In this document: piece after piece, positions 44,899-52,700 of the stretch
Numbering within the stretch: position 1 is the stretch's first letter
How the letters are laid out: each line of letters starts with the position of its first letter
Origin: Halorubrum salinum
GTDB lineage: Archaea; Halobacteriota; Halobacteria; Halobacteriales; Haloferacaceae
Length of the DNA: 64,000 nucleotides
Direction of reading: 5' to 3'
NCBI RefSeq assembly: GCF_024494575.1
Contig: NZ_JANHDO010000003.1
Location: forward strand, 345,212-409,211
Program-made: the position numbers and the translations under genes
Notes under the pieces: model-generated
Told to the model about the DNA's origin: nothing
The model's input: only the letters and a program-made list of their open reading frames with translations
Database searches by the model: none

Positions 44899-45798
44899 AT
44901 GGAGGGACGGGCAGCGGCGCTCGGAGCCGGAACCGTGTTGAACGCGCTCGCGACCGGCACCGGCGCGGCCTTCGGTATTGACGTCGAGACGCGCGCGACG
45001 GTCGCGCTCGACCCCGACAGCGACGGCGTCGACGGACGGATCGCCGAGGACGCCGACGCCGACACCGACCTGATCGAGCGCTGCGTCGCCCTCGCGGTCG
45101 ATCGCTGGGGCGGCGGCGAGGGGGGAACCGTCCGCACCGACAGCGACGTCCCGCTCGCGGCGGGGCTGAAAAGCTCCAGCGCGGCCGCGAACGCGACCGT
45201 CCTCGCGACCTGTGACGCGCTCGGCCTCGAGGTCGGCGACGACGCCGACGACTCGTCGGTCGACGTCACGCGTCTCGAGGCCTGTCGACTCGGCGTCCGC
45301 GCGGCCCGAGAGGCCGGCGTCACCGTCACGGGCGCGTTCGACGACGCGGCCGCCTCGATGCTCGGTGGCGTCGCCGTCACCGACAACGGGAGCGACGAGC
45401 TCCGGTCGCGCGACCCGGTCGACTGGGACGTGCTCGTGTGGACCCCGCCCGAACGCGCCTACACCGCCGACGCCGACGTGGCGCGCTGTGAGTCCGTCGC
45501 GCCCATGGCCGACCTCGTCGCCGATCTCGCCCTCGACGGGCGGTACGCCGAGGCGATGACCGTCAACGGCCTCGCCTTCTCCGCCGCGCTCGGGTTCGAC
45601 GCCGATCCCGCGGTCGAGGCGATGCCGCACGCGTCCGGCGTCTCGCTGTCGGGTACCGGACCGAGCGTCGTCGCCGTCGCGGACCCGGACGACCCCGACG
45701 CCGACCTCGACGCTGTCGCCGACGCGTGGGACGACCGACCCGGAGCGCTGCGACGAACGACAACGAGAAACGACGGCGCGGCCGTTCTCCGAGAGTGA
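44899..45798 (+). CDS. aroK: Archaeal (GHMP-type) shikimate kinase
   Basis: A 299-residue GHMP-family kinase phosphorylating shikimate. The ATP-binding motif is PLAAGLKSSSAAANATVLA. The N-terminus (ALGAGTVLNALATGTGAAFGID) and the C-terminal GVSLSGTGPSVVAVAD block fit the archaeal enzyme, which is unrelated to bacterial AroK. A CTTTATTTG box about 25 bp upstream supports ATG 44899. Five bases separate it from chorismate mutase, forming an aromatic-pathway pair. Confidence 0.92.
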   Translation: MEGRAAALGAGTVLNALATGTGAAFGIDVETRATVALDPDSDGVDGRIAEDADADTDLIERCVALAVDRWGGGEGGTVRTDSDVPLAAGLKSSSAAANATVLATCDALGLEVGDDADDSSVDVTRLEACRLGVRAAREAGVTVTGAFDDAAASMLGGVAVTDNGSDELRSRDPVDWDVLVWTPPERAYTADADVARCESVAPMADLVADLALDGRYAEAMTVNGLAFSAALGFDADPAVEAMPHASGVSLSGTGPSVVAVADPDDPDADLDAVADAWDDRPGALRRTTTRNDGAAVLRE

Positions 45799-45802
45799 AC
45801 CA

Positions 45803-46096
45803 ATGAGCGAAACACCGAATCCCGAAGAGATGAGTCTGGACGAACTGCGCCGCGAGATAGAGGACATCGACCGAGAGATCGTCGAGCTGATCGCCCGTCG
45901 GACGTACGTCGCCGACACCGTGGCGGCCGTGAAAGCGGAGCGCGATCTCCCGACGACCGACGAGGGCCAAGAAGAGCGCGTGATGGAGCGCGCCGGCGAC
46001 AACGCCGAGCGCTTCGACGTCGACGCCAACCTCGTGAAGGCGATCTTCCGGCTTTTGATCGAACTGAACAAGGTCGAGCAGCGGGAGAGTCGTTAG
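45803..46096 (+). CDS. aroQ: Chorismate mutase (AroQ type)
   Basis: A 97-residue helical mutase: LDELRREIEDIDREIVELIARRTYVADTVAAVKAERDLPTTDEGQEERVMERAG, with the catalytic Arg and Glu residues of the AroQ fold. It makes prephenate for the dehydrogenase at 4210. Its last 29 coding bases are repeated at 46836-46864, on the far side of a MazEF module. Its TAG overlaps the convergent mazF stop by two bases. Confidence 0.92.
   Translation: MSETPNPEEMSLDELRREIEDIDREIVELIARRTYVADTVAAVKAERDLPTTDEGQEERVMERAGDNAERFDVDANLVKAIFRLLIELNKVEQRESR
46064..46092 (+). repeat. 29-bp direct repeat, left copy (end of aroQ)
   Basis: The segment beginning CTGAACAAGGTCGAGCAGCG and ending GAGAGTCG codes for the last residues of chorismate mutase. 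An identical 29-bp copy is at 46836-46864. mazF's stop codon begins at the very next base, so the repeat marks one edge of the inserted module. Confidence 0.85.
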
Positions 46097-46446
46097 AGTT
46101 CCATCAGACCGAGGCTGTATTCGAGTGCCTCGTCCACTTCCTCCATACGGGACGCCGGCACGGAGCCGAGACTGGTATTAATACGATGCTCGATGGACAC
46201 CGTGCGAATCTGACTACAGAGAGCGACCGAATCCTCTCGGAGCGGAGACTCGGCGGCCGAGACGAGTACCTCGAACGGGTACAGTTCGTCTCCTTGCGAG
46301 GTCGTAAACGGGACGACGATGGTCGTCGGCGCATTCTCGTTCCCAACGTCGTTCTGCACGACTAGGCACGGTCGTGTTCCCCGTTGCTCTGACCCCTCTG
46401 TCGGGTCAAGCTCGACGATGACGATGTCTCCGCGGCGAACGTCCAT
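46093..46446 (-). CDS. mazF: MazF/PemK-family endoribonuclease toxin
   Basis: A 117-residue toxin: VRRGDIVIVELDPTEGSEQRGTRPCLVVQND with the conserved Arg and RP motif, TTIVVPFTT, and SVALCSQIRTVSIEHR. Such toxins cleave mRNA at short sequence motifs. The antitoxin gene lies three bases upstream. The pair is bracketed by repeats of the neighbouring gene's 3' end, pointing to horizontal gain. Confidence 0.9.
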   Translation of the reverse strand: MDVRRGDIVIVELDPTEGSEQRGTRPCLVVQNDVGNENAPTTIVVPFTTSQGDELYPFEVLVSAAESPLREDSVALCSQIRTVSIEHRINTSLGSVPASRMEEVDEALEYSLGLMEL

Positions 46447-46449
46447 CGA

Positions 46450-46716
46450 TTACCACTTGGGAACATCACCGAGGTACTCGTCGGCCTCGCGAGATACACC
46501 GTCCATCTCCTCCGCGAGGGCTTCGGATTCTGCTGCGCGTCGTCGGTATCCCTCAGCGAGTTCCTCACGAGACAGCGGTTTTTCGATGGTGATTTTCCCG
46601 TCCTCTTCGTGAACCAGTACCTCGTCCCCCCCGTGGATACCCAGTTTCTCTCTCAGTTCTTTCGGGAGGGTGACTTGCCCCCGTTCACCGACCTTACGTT
46701 CCTCGCTCTGGCTCAT
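46450..46716 (-). CDS. mazE: MazE-like antitoxin (AbrB/SpoVT fold)
   Basis: An 88-residue antitoxin. Residues 5-50 form the swapped-hairpin DNA-binding domain (RKVGERGQVTLPKELREKLGIHGGDEVLVHEEDGKITIEKPL). The acidic C-terminal half (AAESEALAEEMDGVSREADEYLGDVPKW) should wrap and inhibit MazF. The ATG at 46716 directly borders AT-rich repeats likely to be the autoregulatory operator. Confidence 0.9.
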   Translation of the reverse strand: MSQSEERKVGERGQVTLPKELREKLGIHGGDEVLVHEEDGKITIEKPLSREELAEGYRRRAAESEALAEEMDGVSREADEYLGDVPKW

Positions 46717-46720
46717 GTTT

Positions 46721-46748
46721 ATTCATATCATATTCATATCTATATCCT
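46721..46748 (-). promoter_or_regulatory. mazEF promoter/operator
   Basis: ATTCATATC occurs at 46721-46729 and again at 46732-46740 (11-bp spacing, one helical turn), followed by CTATATCC. It is immediately upstream of mazE, as expected for autorepression by MazE/MazEF. This AT-rich block contrasts with the surrounding DNA. Confidence 0.5.
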
Positions 46749-46820
46749 TTTCGCTCGGAGAAGAGCTGAGAGGGGACAGACCACCACGACATGCGCAACT
46801 TTCGTTCGGGGTTCGATATA

Positions 46821-46868
46821 ATGGATTTCAGCTACCTGAACAAGGTCGAGCAGCGGGAGAGTCGGTAG
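46821..46868 (+). pseudogene. Displaced 3' end of aroQ
   Basis: A 15-codon frame MDFSYLNKVEQRESR ends with the same residues as chorismate mutase (LNKVEQRESR). Its 46836-46864 part is identical to the real gene's end. It is best read as the old 3' terminus displaced when the MazEF module inserted. Confidence 0.7.
46836..46864 (+). repeat. 29-bp direct repeat, right copy
   Basis: Perfect copy of 46064-46092. The distance between copies (772 bp) holds only mazEF and its promoter. The remaining 46869-47029 contains a GTTTATG box used by trm5. Confidence 0.85.
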
Positions 46869-47029
46869 GGGGGTCACACCGGATACGCTACGTTCGGCCA
46901 TCGACCGATCGAGCCCCTAGAGAGCGGTTTCAGCGGGATACAACGCCTTGCCGTCGAGACGTCTCGTGGCGAGCGTGCCCCCGACAGCGAAGCGTCACTG
47001 TTTATGTTGCCTCGCCTCTGGTTGCAGCA

Positions 47030-48025
47030 ATGAGCGTTCCATGTGTCGCGGTCGCGCGCGAGCGCGGCGAGCACGTCCGCGAGCTGCTCGCCGACGCCGA
47101 CGTGATCGACGGGGACCACGAGATCACCGTCGACGGAGACACGATCTACATACCGGTCACCGACGCGGAACGCGTTCCGAGCGGCCTCGGAGGCCGGATC
47201 GAGAGGCGCGACGCCCCCGAGCGCGACAGACCGAAGACGCCGGCCGAGATCCTCGGATTCGAGCCCTCGGTAGAGCGACTGGGAGATATCGTCATCGTCG
47301 ACGAGGACGATCCCGACCGCGCCGCCGCGATCGCCGACGCGGTGATGGCTTCCGATCTGCCCTGCGAGACGGTGCTCAATCGCGCGTCACCCATCGAAGG
47401 CGAACTTCGCGTTCGGCGGTGGGACGTGCTCGCCGGGAACGGCACCGAGACGGTCCACCGCGAGTACGGCCACGAGTTCGCGCTCGATGTCGCCGAGGTG
47501 TACTTCTCGCCGCGGCTCGCGACCGAGCGTCATCGCGTGGTGACGCAGGTCGGCGCGGACGAAACGGTCGTCGACATGTTCGCCGGGGTCGGTCCCTACG
47601 CGGTTCCGATGGCGAGCCACGGTGCCGACGTCGTCGCCTGCGATCTGAACGAGACGGCGATCCAATACCTCCGGGAAAACGCCGAGCGAAACGGCGTCGC
47701 CGATCGGGTGACCGCGGTCGCCGGTGACGTCCGCGAGGCGGCGACGGAGTACGCCGACACGGCGGACCGGCTCGTGATGAACCTCCCGCACTCCGCCGAC
47801 GAGTTCCTCGACGCGGCGACCGCGCTGGCCGGCGACGACTGCGTGATCCACTACTACGACATCCAACACGAGGACGATCCGTTTGGCCCGGGAGCGGACG
47901 CGATACGCGCCGCCGTCGGAGACGAGTACGCGGTCGACGTAGAGACCGAACGGGTCGTCCGGTCGTACGCGCCACACGAACACAACGTCTGTTTGGACGT
48001 CAGACTGACGCGGACGGAACCGTAG
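47030..48025 (+). CDS. trm5: tRNA (guanine37-N1)-methyltransferase Trm5
   Basis: A 331-aa class I methyltransferase making m1G37, which prevents frameshifting. The N-terminal D1/D2 region (LGFEPSVERLGDIVIVDEDDPDRA) precedes a Rossmann core with VVDMFAGVGPYAVPMASHGADVVACDLNETAIQYLRENA. The active-site motif is RLVMNLPHSADEFL. The C-terminus has HEHNVCLDVRLTR. The ATG at 47030 follows a GTTTATG box about 28 bp upstream. It is the archaeal/eukaryal enzyme, unrelated to bacterial TrmD. Confidence 0.94.
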   Translation: MSVPCVAVARERGEHVRELLADADVIDGDHEITVDGDTIYIPVTDAERVPSGLGGRIERRDAPERDRPKTPAEILGFEPSVERLGDIVIVDEDDPDRAAAIADAVMASDLPCETVLNRASPIEGELRVRRWDVLAGNGTETVHREYGHEFALDVAEVYFSPRLATERHRVVTQVGADETVVDMFAGVGPYAVPMASHGADVVACDLNETAIQYLRENAERNGVADRVTAVAGDVREAATEYADTADRLVMNLPHSADEFLDAATALAGDDCVIHYYDIQHEDDPFGPGADAIRAAVGDEYAVDVETERVVRSYAPHEHNVCLDVRLTRTEP

Positions 48026-48592
48026 TGCGGTCCAGTGGAACTGGTACCGGCGTCTAGAGGCGGTGGCAAAGGCAGATTCGCCGCCCGCCCGAGAGTATCG
48101 CGGGTCGGAACGGCGTCGGGCCCGTCACATGACAAGAGTCCACGGCCCCGTGACCGTCGAGGTCAGAGGCGATTGTGCGCTTGACACGCCGGTAGCGTTG
48201 GCCACGCAGGTGCCGTGGTGGATCACTCGCTGGGGAGAGTGGCGCGTCAGATCGCCGTGGGGGATGCGATCGACGCGGTCGTCGACGCCCGGTACGGGCT
48301 CCGACCGGGCACACACCGACGAGGGAGTCGATCCCCGCCATCGCGGCACGCGTTCGGTGTCATCACACTCTGATTAAACCCCAACCACATATTTATGCTT
48401 TTTCCTTATATCATACGAACTATTTGCTAGATACCTACTCGTATGTAGTAATATATAGTGTATTTCAAAACACATGGATGTCGTGCGAGTGTCTACCGAC
48501 CGGAACAACCGATCCGATCGGTACCGACTGGACTTCGTCGCCGCCACCGTTTCGGAACCCTTATTTTCGTGTTCGGAAATGGTCACATGCGC
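48026..48592. other. 567-bp gap upstream of tRNA-Thr, no gene seen
   Basis: GC-rich for the first 350 bp, with no frame showing haloarchaeal codon bias or a recognisable protein. From 48370 to 48490 it becomes strikingly AT-rich, then returns to normal. The promoter of the tRNA (CCCTTATTTTCG) lies near 48558-48569. Confidence 0.5.
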
Positions 48593-48665
48593 GCCGGGGT
48601 AGCTCAGCTGGCAGAGCGATTCCTTCGTAAGGAATAGGTCGAGGGTTCAAATCCCTCCTCCGGCT
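48593..48665 (+). tRNA. tRNA-Thr (anticodon CGU)
   Basis: A 73-nt cloverleaf from GCCGGGG to CTCCGGC plus T. The anticodon stem ATTCC/GGAAT encloses the loop TTCGTAA, giving CGU. The T arm is GAGGG TTCAAAT CCCTC. No intron, no encoded CCA. Its 3' end is the integration site of the adjacent element. Confidence 0.95.
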
Positions 48666-48667
48666 CT
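48646..48667 (+). repeat. attL of integrated element (tRNA-Thr 3' end)
   Basis: The 22-bp core starts TTCAAATCCCTCCTCCGG and continues CTCT, covering the T loop to acceptor end of the tRNA. It is repeated exactly at 60053-60074. Similarity extends a few bases upstream (GTCGAGGG) with one extra G in the right copy. Confidence 0.9.
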
Positions 48668-49358
48668 CGCTTCACTTCGTTCTGCGAGGGAGTACGAGTA
48701 ACCGTTAGAGGGCCTCATACTTGTCTTTTCGCATTTAGGAGCACCTTGATAACTACCATTTGATTCGGTCTCGCGGACGGGATTGCCGTTAACATTTGAT
48801 TCGGTAATGGGGTCGCGGGTGAGCCGTGGTGGAGTCTAAGCAAAGGAAACGAATCCGGATGATCTTCAGGCGCGGGTCCGTTCGCTGGCAGCCTCGCGCG
48901 GCCCCTCGTTGCGATAGAACGTCCCCGACGATACCACACGACCCACGGGGGACCGGTTAGAACTCGGTCAGGCGACTTGTGTGCGTGACACAGAGTTAGG
49001 GCGAGAGTCGATCTCGAATTTTACGGCGGCCCTATACGATTCCGCGTAGATTCGGGTAGGGCTGGTCCAAGGGTGGAGAAAAGTTGACGGCGGCAGTTCT
49101 ATCGCAATGTCCGCTCTCTCCCCGGACAAATCACACATATTGGAGAGTGTAGTTTCTTCGGAGAAAGATACAGCCTCGGTTAGTGACGGACGGGACACCC
49201 TCGATCAGATGGGCTGAATATTGTAGGGGAATGAAAGGCGGCTAAGCAGAGCGCACAGATGGCTGTGAACATTTTCGCCGTGACACTCGCCATGGAAGTG
49301 TGTTCGCTACAAAACGTCGTCAAGTAGTTTGATATGAGCCTTCCACGAACTGGTATAT
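48668..49358. other. Left non-coding zone of the element
   Basis: No convincing gene in about 690 bp. CTCGC/GCGAG at 48666-48688 can form a hairpin just after the tRNA. CATTTGATTCGGT occurs twice, at 48757-48769 and 48793-48805. The dispersed repeat copy A lies at 49086-49152. A short leftward frame (48968-49198) overlaps copy A but shows no family features. Confidence 0.5.
49086..49152 (+). repeat. Dispersed element repeat, copy A
   Basis: About 67 bp sharing GGCGGCAGTTCTATCGCAAT, a CGGACA-centred inverted repeat (TGTCCG...CGGACA) and ATCACAC...GAGTGT with copy B at 55402-55466, at roughly 75-80% identity by eye. It is in the same orientation and in a non-coding gap. Confidence 0.7.
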
Positions 49359-49703
49359 ATGACTCAGGAACTCTACGGAATACGGCTTATCGAGGAAGGG
49401 GATGTGCGTATTGAGTTCCAAGGGCCACGTCAAGTCGATCCCTTCGTAGACCTCGTAAACCACCTGCTAAGCGAGTATAATTTGGAATCGAAAATTCAAC
49501 CCCTTCCCTATATCCCCGGTACAATGCGACCAATCATACATGATCAGACTTCTCATGGAGAGAGGAAAATGAAACAACCTCGTGAACTCGTTAACGGATA
49601 TTACTTAGAGCTGAACCTAAGCGCCGAGCAAAAACAACGAGAGGTTGAGCGTTTAGTTAGGAATTTTGCTTTTGAAGTTCAGTACACCGGAAAGTGGGAT
49701 TGA
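49359..49703 (+). CDS. Unknown 114-aa protein of the element
   Basis: MTQELYGIRLIEEGDVRIEFQ opens a protein with mixed strand/helix character, a central IIHDQTSHGERKMKQP loop and a C-terminal helix LSAEQKQREVERLVRNFAFEVQY. Not recognised. Lower GC and codon use differ from chromosomal genes. It ends 72 bp from the convergent restriction-modification gene. GTTTGATATG about 25 bp upstream could be its TATA element. Could be cargo linked to defence, or a regulator; nothing in the sequence decides. Confidence 0.6.
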   Translation: MTQELYGIRLIEEGDVRIEFQGPRQVDPFVDLVNHLLSEYNLESKIQPLPYIPGTMRPIIHDQTSHGERKMKQPRELVNGYYLELNLSAEQKQREVERLVRNFAFEVQYTGKWD

Positions 49704-49775
49704 GTCAACGCGCGTAGTGTCTGTTCCCCGATGTTCTTTCGGACCGGATATTGTCTAAACCCGAGACGGTGTCTA

Positions 49776-52700
49776 TTAGAACACGTCGAGGTAGTCTTCC
49801 ACGACGGCGCGTTCTTCCGCAGTTAGGTCGAACAGATCGTACACCGCATCATCGATCTCGGCTTCGAGTTCGGCTATGTTCGTCTCCTCGACCTCGGTAC
49901 GATCCGTCTCCAGACGCTCCAGTAGTTCCACCACGCCATCATCGCTCCGGGGAATGGGAATGGTCGTTTCCTCGCTGCTCTTGACGCTCCGACCGTCTAC
50001 GGCGGCGTGAACGTACTCAGCGCGGCGCTTGCGAGCGTCTCGATCATCGGAGTACATCGCCGGGTCGTTGATCTCGTCAGAACGCCCCGCCTGTACGGTA
50101 AAGTCGCCGTCCATGTCCCCCTGAATTTCGGCATTGACCGGGTACCGCCGGGTCTGCCACTCGTAATTGATGTAGTCGAGTTCACCGTCGTAGTCGCCGA
50201 GGTATGCCTCCGGGAAGCGGTCGGTCCGGCTATCGAGGTCGATGGTGTCTACGATCTCTCCTGCCGTCCCGCGCATCGATCCGAAGACGCCCGCCGTGTC
50301 CTCGGTGACACAGGGGAGCTTCTCGACGTACTGCGATCTATACTCGTAGTATCCGCCCATCTTGACCGTCGTGATGTGCTTGAAATAGAAGTCGAGGGCT
50401 TTCGAGTTGAGCTGGCATGTGATCTCCTCGGTGAGGCTTCGGTGGTCGGGATCTAAGAGGACTCCATACGCGGTCGTGAAATACCAAGTCCCCGGCTCGT
50501 CGATCATAAATGTCGCATCGGTAGCGATGTGTGCTTGGATGATCTTGGGTGCCTCGAATTTCCCGAGGTTCTTCGGATAGATGTAGCCGTACCAGTCGTC
50601 CTTACCTTCTTTTCGACCGCTCTCTCGGGCCTCAAGCGCGTCTCGATGTTCGAGGAAGAACTGCCACGTTTTCGGAAGGTTCTCGCTTAAATACTCTTGC
50701 GAGTACAACCCGGCCTCAACTTCGCCGCTGTCTGTCTCCTCGGCATAGTACGGGTGAACGACATGGAGTCCGCCCCAATCGCCTCGCCATCGTTTCACTT
50801 CGTCTCCTTCCAAGAACGGGCGAAGTAGGTCGGTCTCGATCTCGTACTCCTGTGACTCTCCGATCGGGACTACGGTCACTACCCCGTCAGTATCATCCGA
50901 TTCAATTCTGTCGGCATCCAGCACATCCACCACATAGATCTTGTTCGCGCTGGTTCGGATTCCCTGAAAAACGGCGTCAGTCACGTCCCCAATCGTCGCT
51001 GGTGCCTGCCTCTCCAGCTTCTCGAAGACCTGTAGCTCCTCGGGAGGCATCAACGCCCAATACTCGTCTCCCGAGAGCTTCGATTGTGGGTAGTCGAACA
51101 CGTCGATGAACTCGTCAGAATAGCCCGGGGAGCCGCGGTTCTCTCGCACCGAAGTCACAATCTCCTCGTCCAGTTCTCGGTCGTCCTCTCCGTCCGTGTT
51201 CGCCTTCACCCGGACGCACCGAATTTCGTTGTCTTCGCGCGCCGCTCGGTCGGGCTCGTCTTCGAGGATCACGACCGCGGGGTAGTTGGTGGCGTCCTCG
51301 AACACGCCCGAGTCCCGGAAGTCGTACACCTCCTCGATCTGGCTGTCTTCGAGGAGAACGCGCCGAAGCCCCTCCCCGTAGTCCGTGACCATGAACTGGT
51401 TCGGCGTGATGAATCCGAGCTTCCCCGTGCCCTCCGCGAGCCAGTCGAGACCGCGCTCGTAGAATGGGCAGTATATGTCGTAGTTCCCGGTTGTCGCGTC
51501 GTACAGCGTGTCCATCATCGCCTTCTGACTGTCCGGGAGGTTCTGGATACGGACGTACGGTGGATTCCCCACCACGTAGTCGTATTCCATGTAGTTCTTG
51601 ACGACGAGTGCCAGCACCGTGTCCTCGAACATCTTGAACAGCCGCCCGTCGTTGTGTTCCTCCTTGAGATACCGGACGTTCTCCAGCATGTCGTTCACGT
51701 ACGGGGCGAAGAACTCCTCGACGCCGTCGTACTCGCGCTTGGTGTGGTGGTGGATACGCTCCTCAAGCCCGCTCTGGTAGGTCCAGTCGAAGTCCCCGCC
51801 GAACTCCTCCGCGAGCGCCATGTGGTCCTTCACCGTGTCGAGAACGCCCTGTAACGCGGCGAAGTACTCCCCGAAGTTGCTCACGCCCGTCTGAACTTGG
51901 AGGGTGTCGAACAGCGGCATCCGAACGCGTCGCACCAAAAAGCCGTCCTCGGTCTCATCCACCTCGTCCTCGTCCACTTCGACTGGGAGCGGGACCGGGA
52001 TCCGCACGTCTTTCTCATCGTCGACCATCGCGTCGAAGGTCATCTGCCGGGAGCCGTCGTCACCGAGGTCGGTCCCGGTTAGTTCCCGCTCGTTCCGTAG
52101 AGTGTCGGTCCGGTAAATGGGTAGACGGCGGATCGTGTATTCCGGATGTTCCTGTTTTGCCTTCCGATACGCGGGGAGAACTGCCACGACAAACCGAATC
52201 TGCGCCATGAGAACGGCGAAGGGGTGTATGTCGAGCCCGACCACGCGCGGGCGGGTACATAGGTCCTGTAGGTGGTCTTTCCAATCCGGGTCCTCCTCGT
52301 ACTGCTCCACGTCCGCGATGTACCGCTCGACGGCTTCCACGAGGAACGTCCCGGAGCCACAGGCTGGATCAATGAGTCGCTCGTTTGAGACTCCCCGCTC
52401 GTAGCCGACGCCGTCCATGATGTAGTCGATCACCGGTTGCGGCGTGTAGAACTCTCCGAGGGCCTTCCGCGTCTCCGGGTCGAAGTATCGCTGATACAGG
52501 TCCCCAAGGAGGTCCCCCTCAACGTCCCCGAAGTCGAACCGAAGTACGTTGAAGAACACCTCCGCTACCGCCCGGCTGAATCGGTCTCGGGTCGCGTCGC
52601 TGATCCGGTCCACCCCGCCGGCCTCCTTGGCGACTTCCTCGAACTGGCTCGCACCCGTCTCGTGCCCCCGAGACAGTTCCTCGGCGTAGCCGTCCGTCCA

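Noticed and set aside
48968..49198. 76-aa leftward frame in the element's left gap
   Set aside because: It overlaps dispersed repeat A, has no recognisable motif and the matching copy B is not open in a corresponding way.
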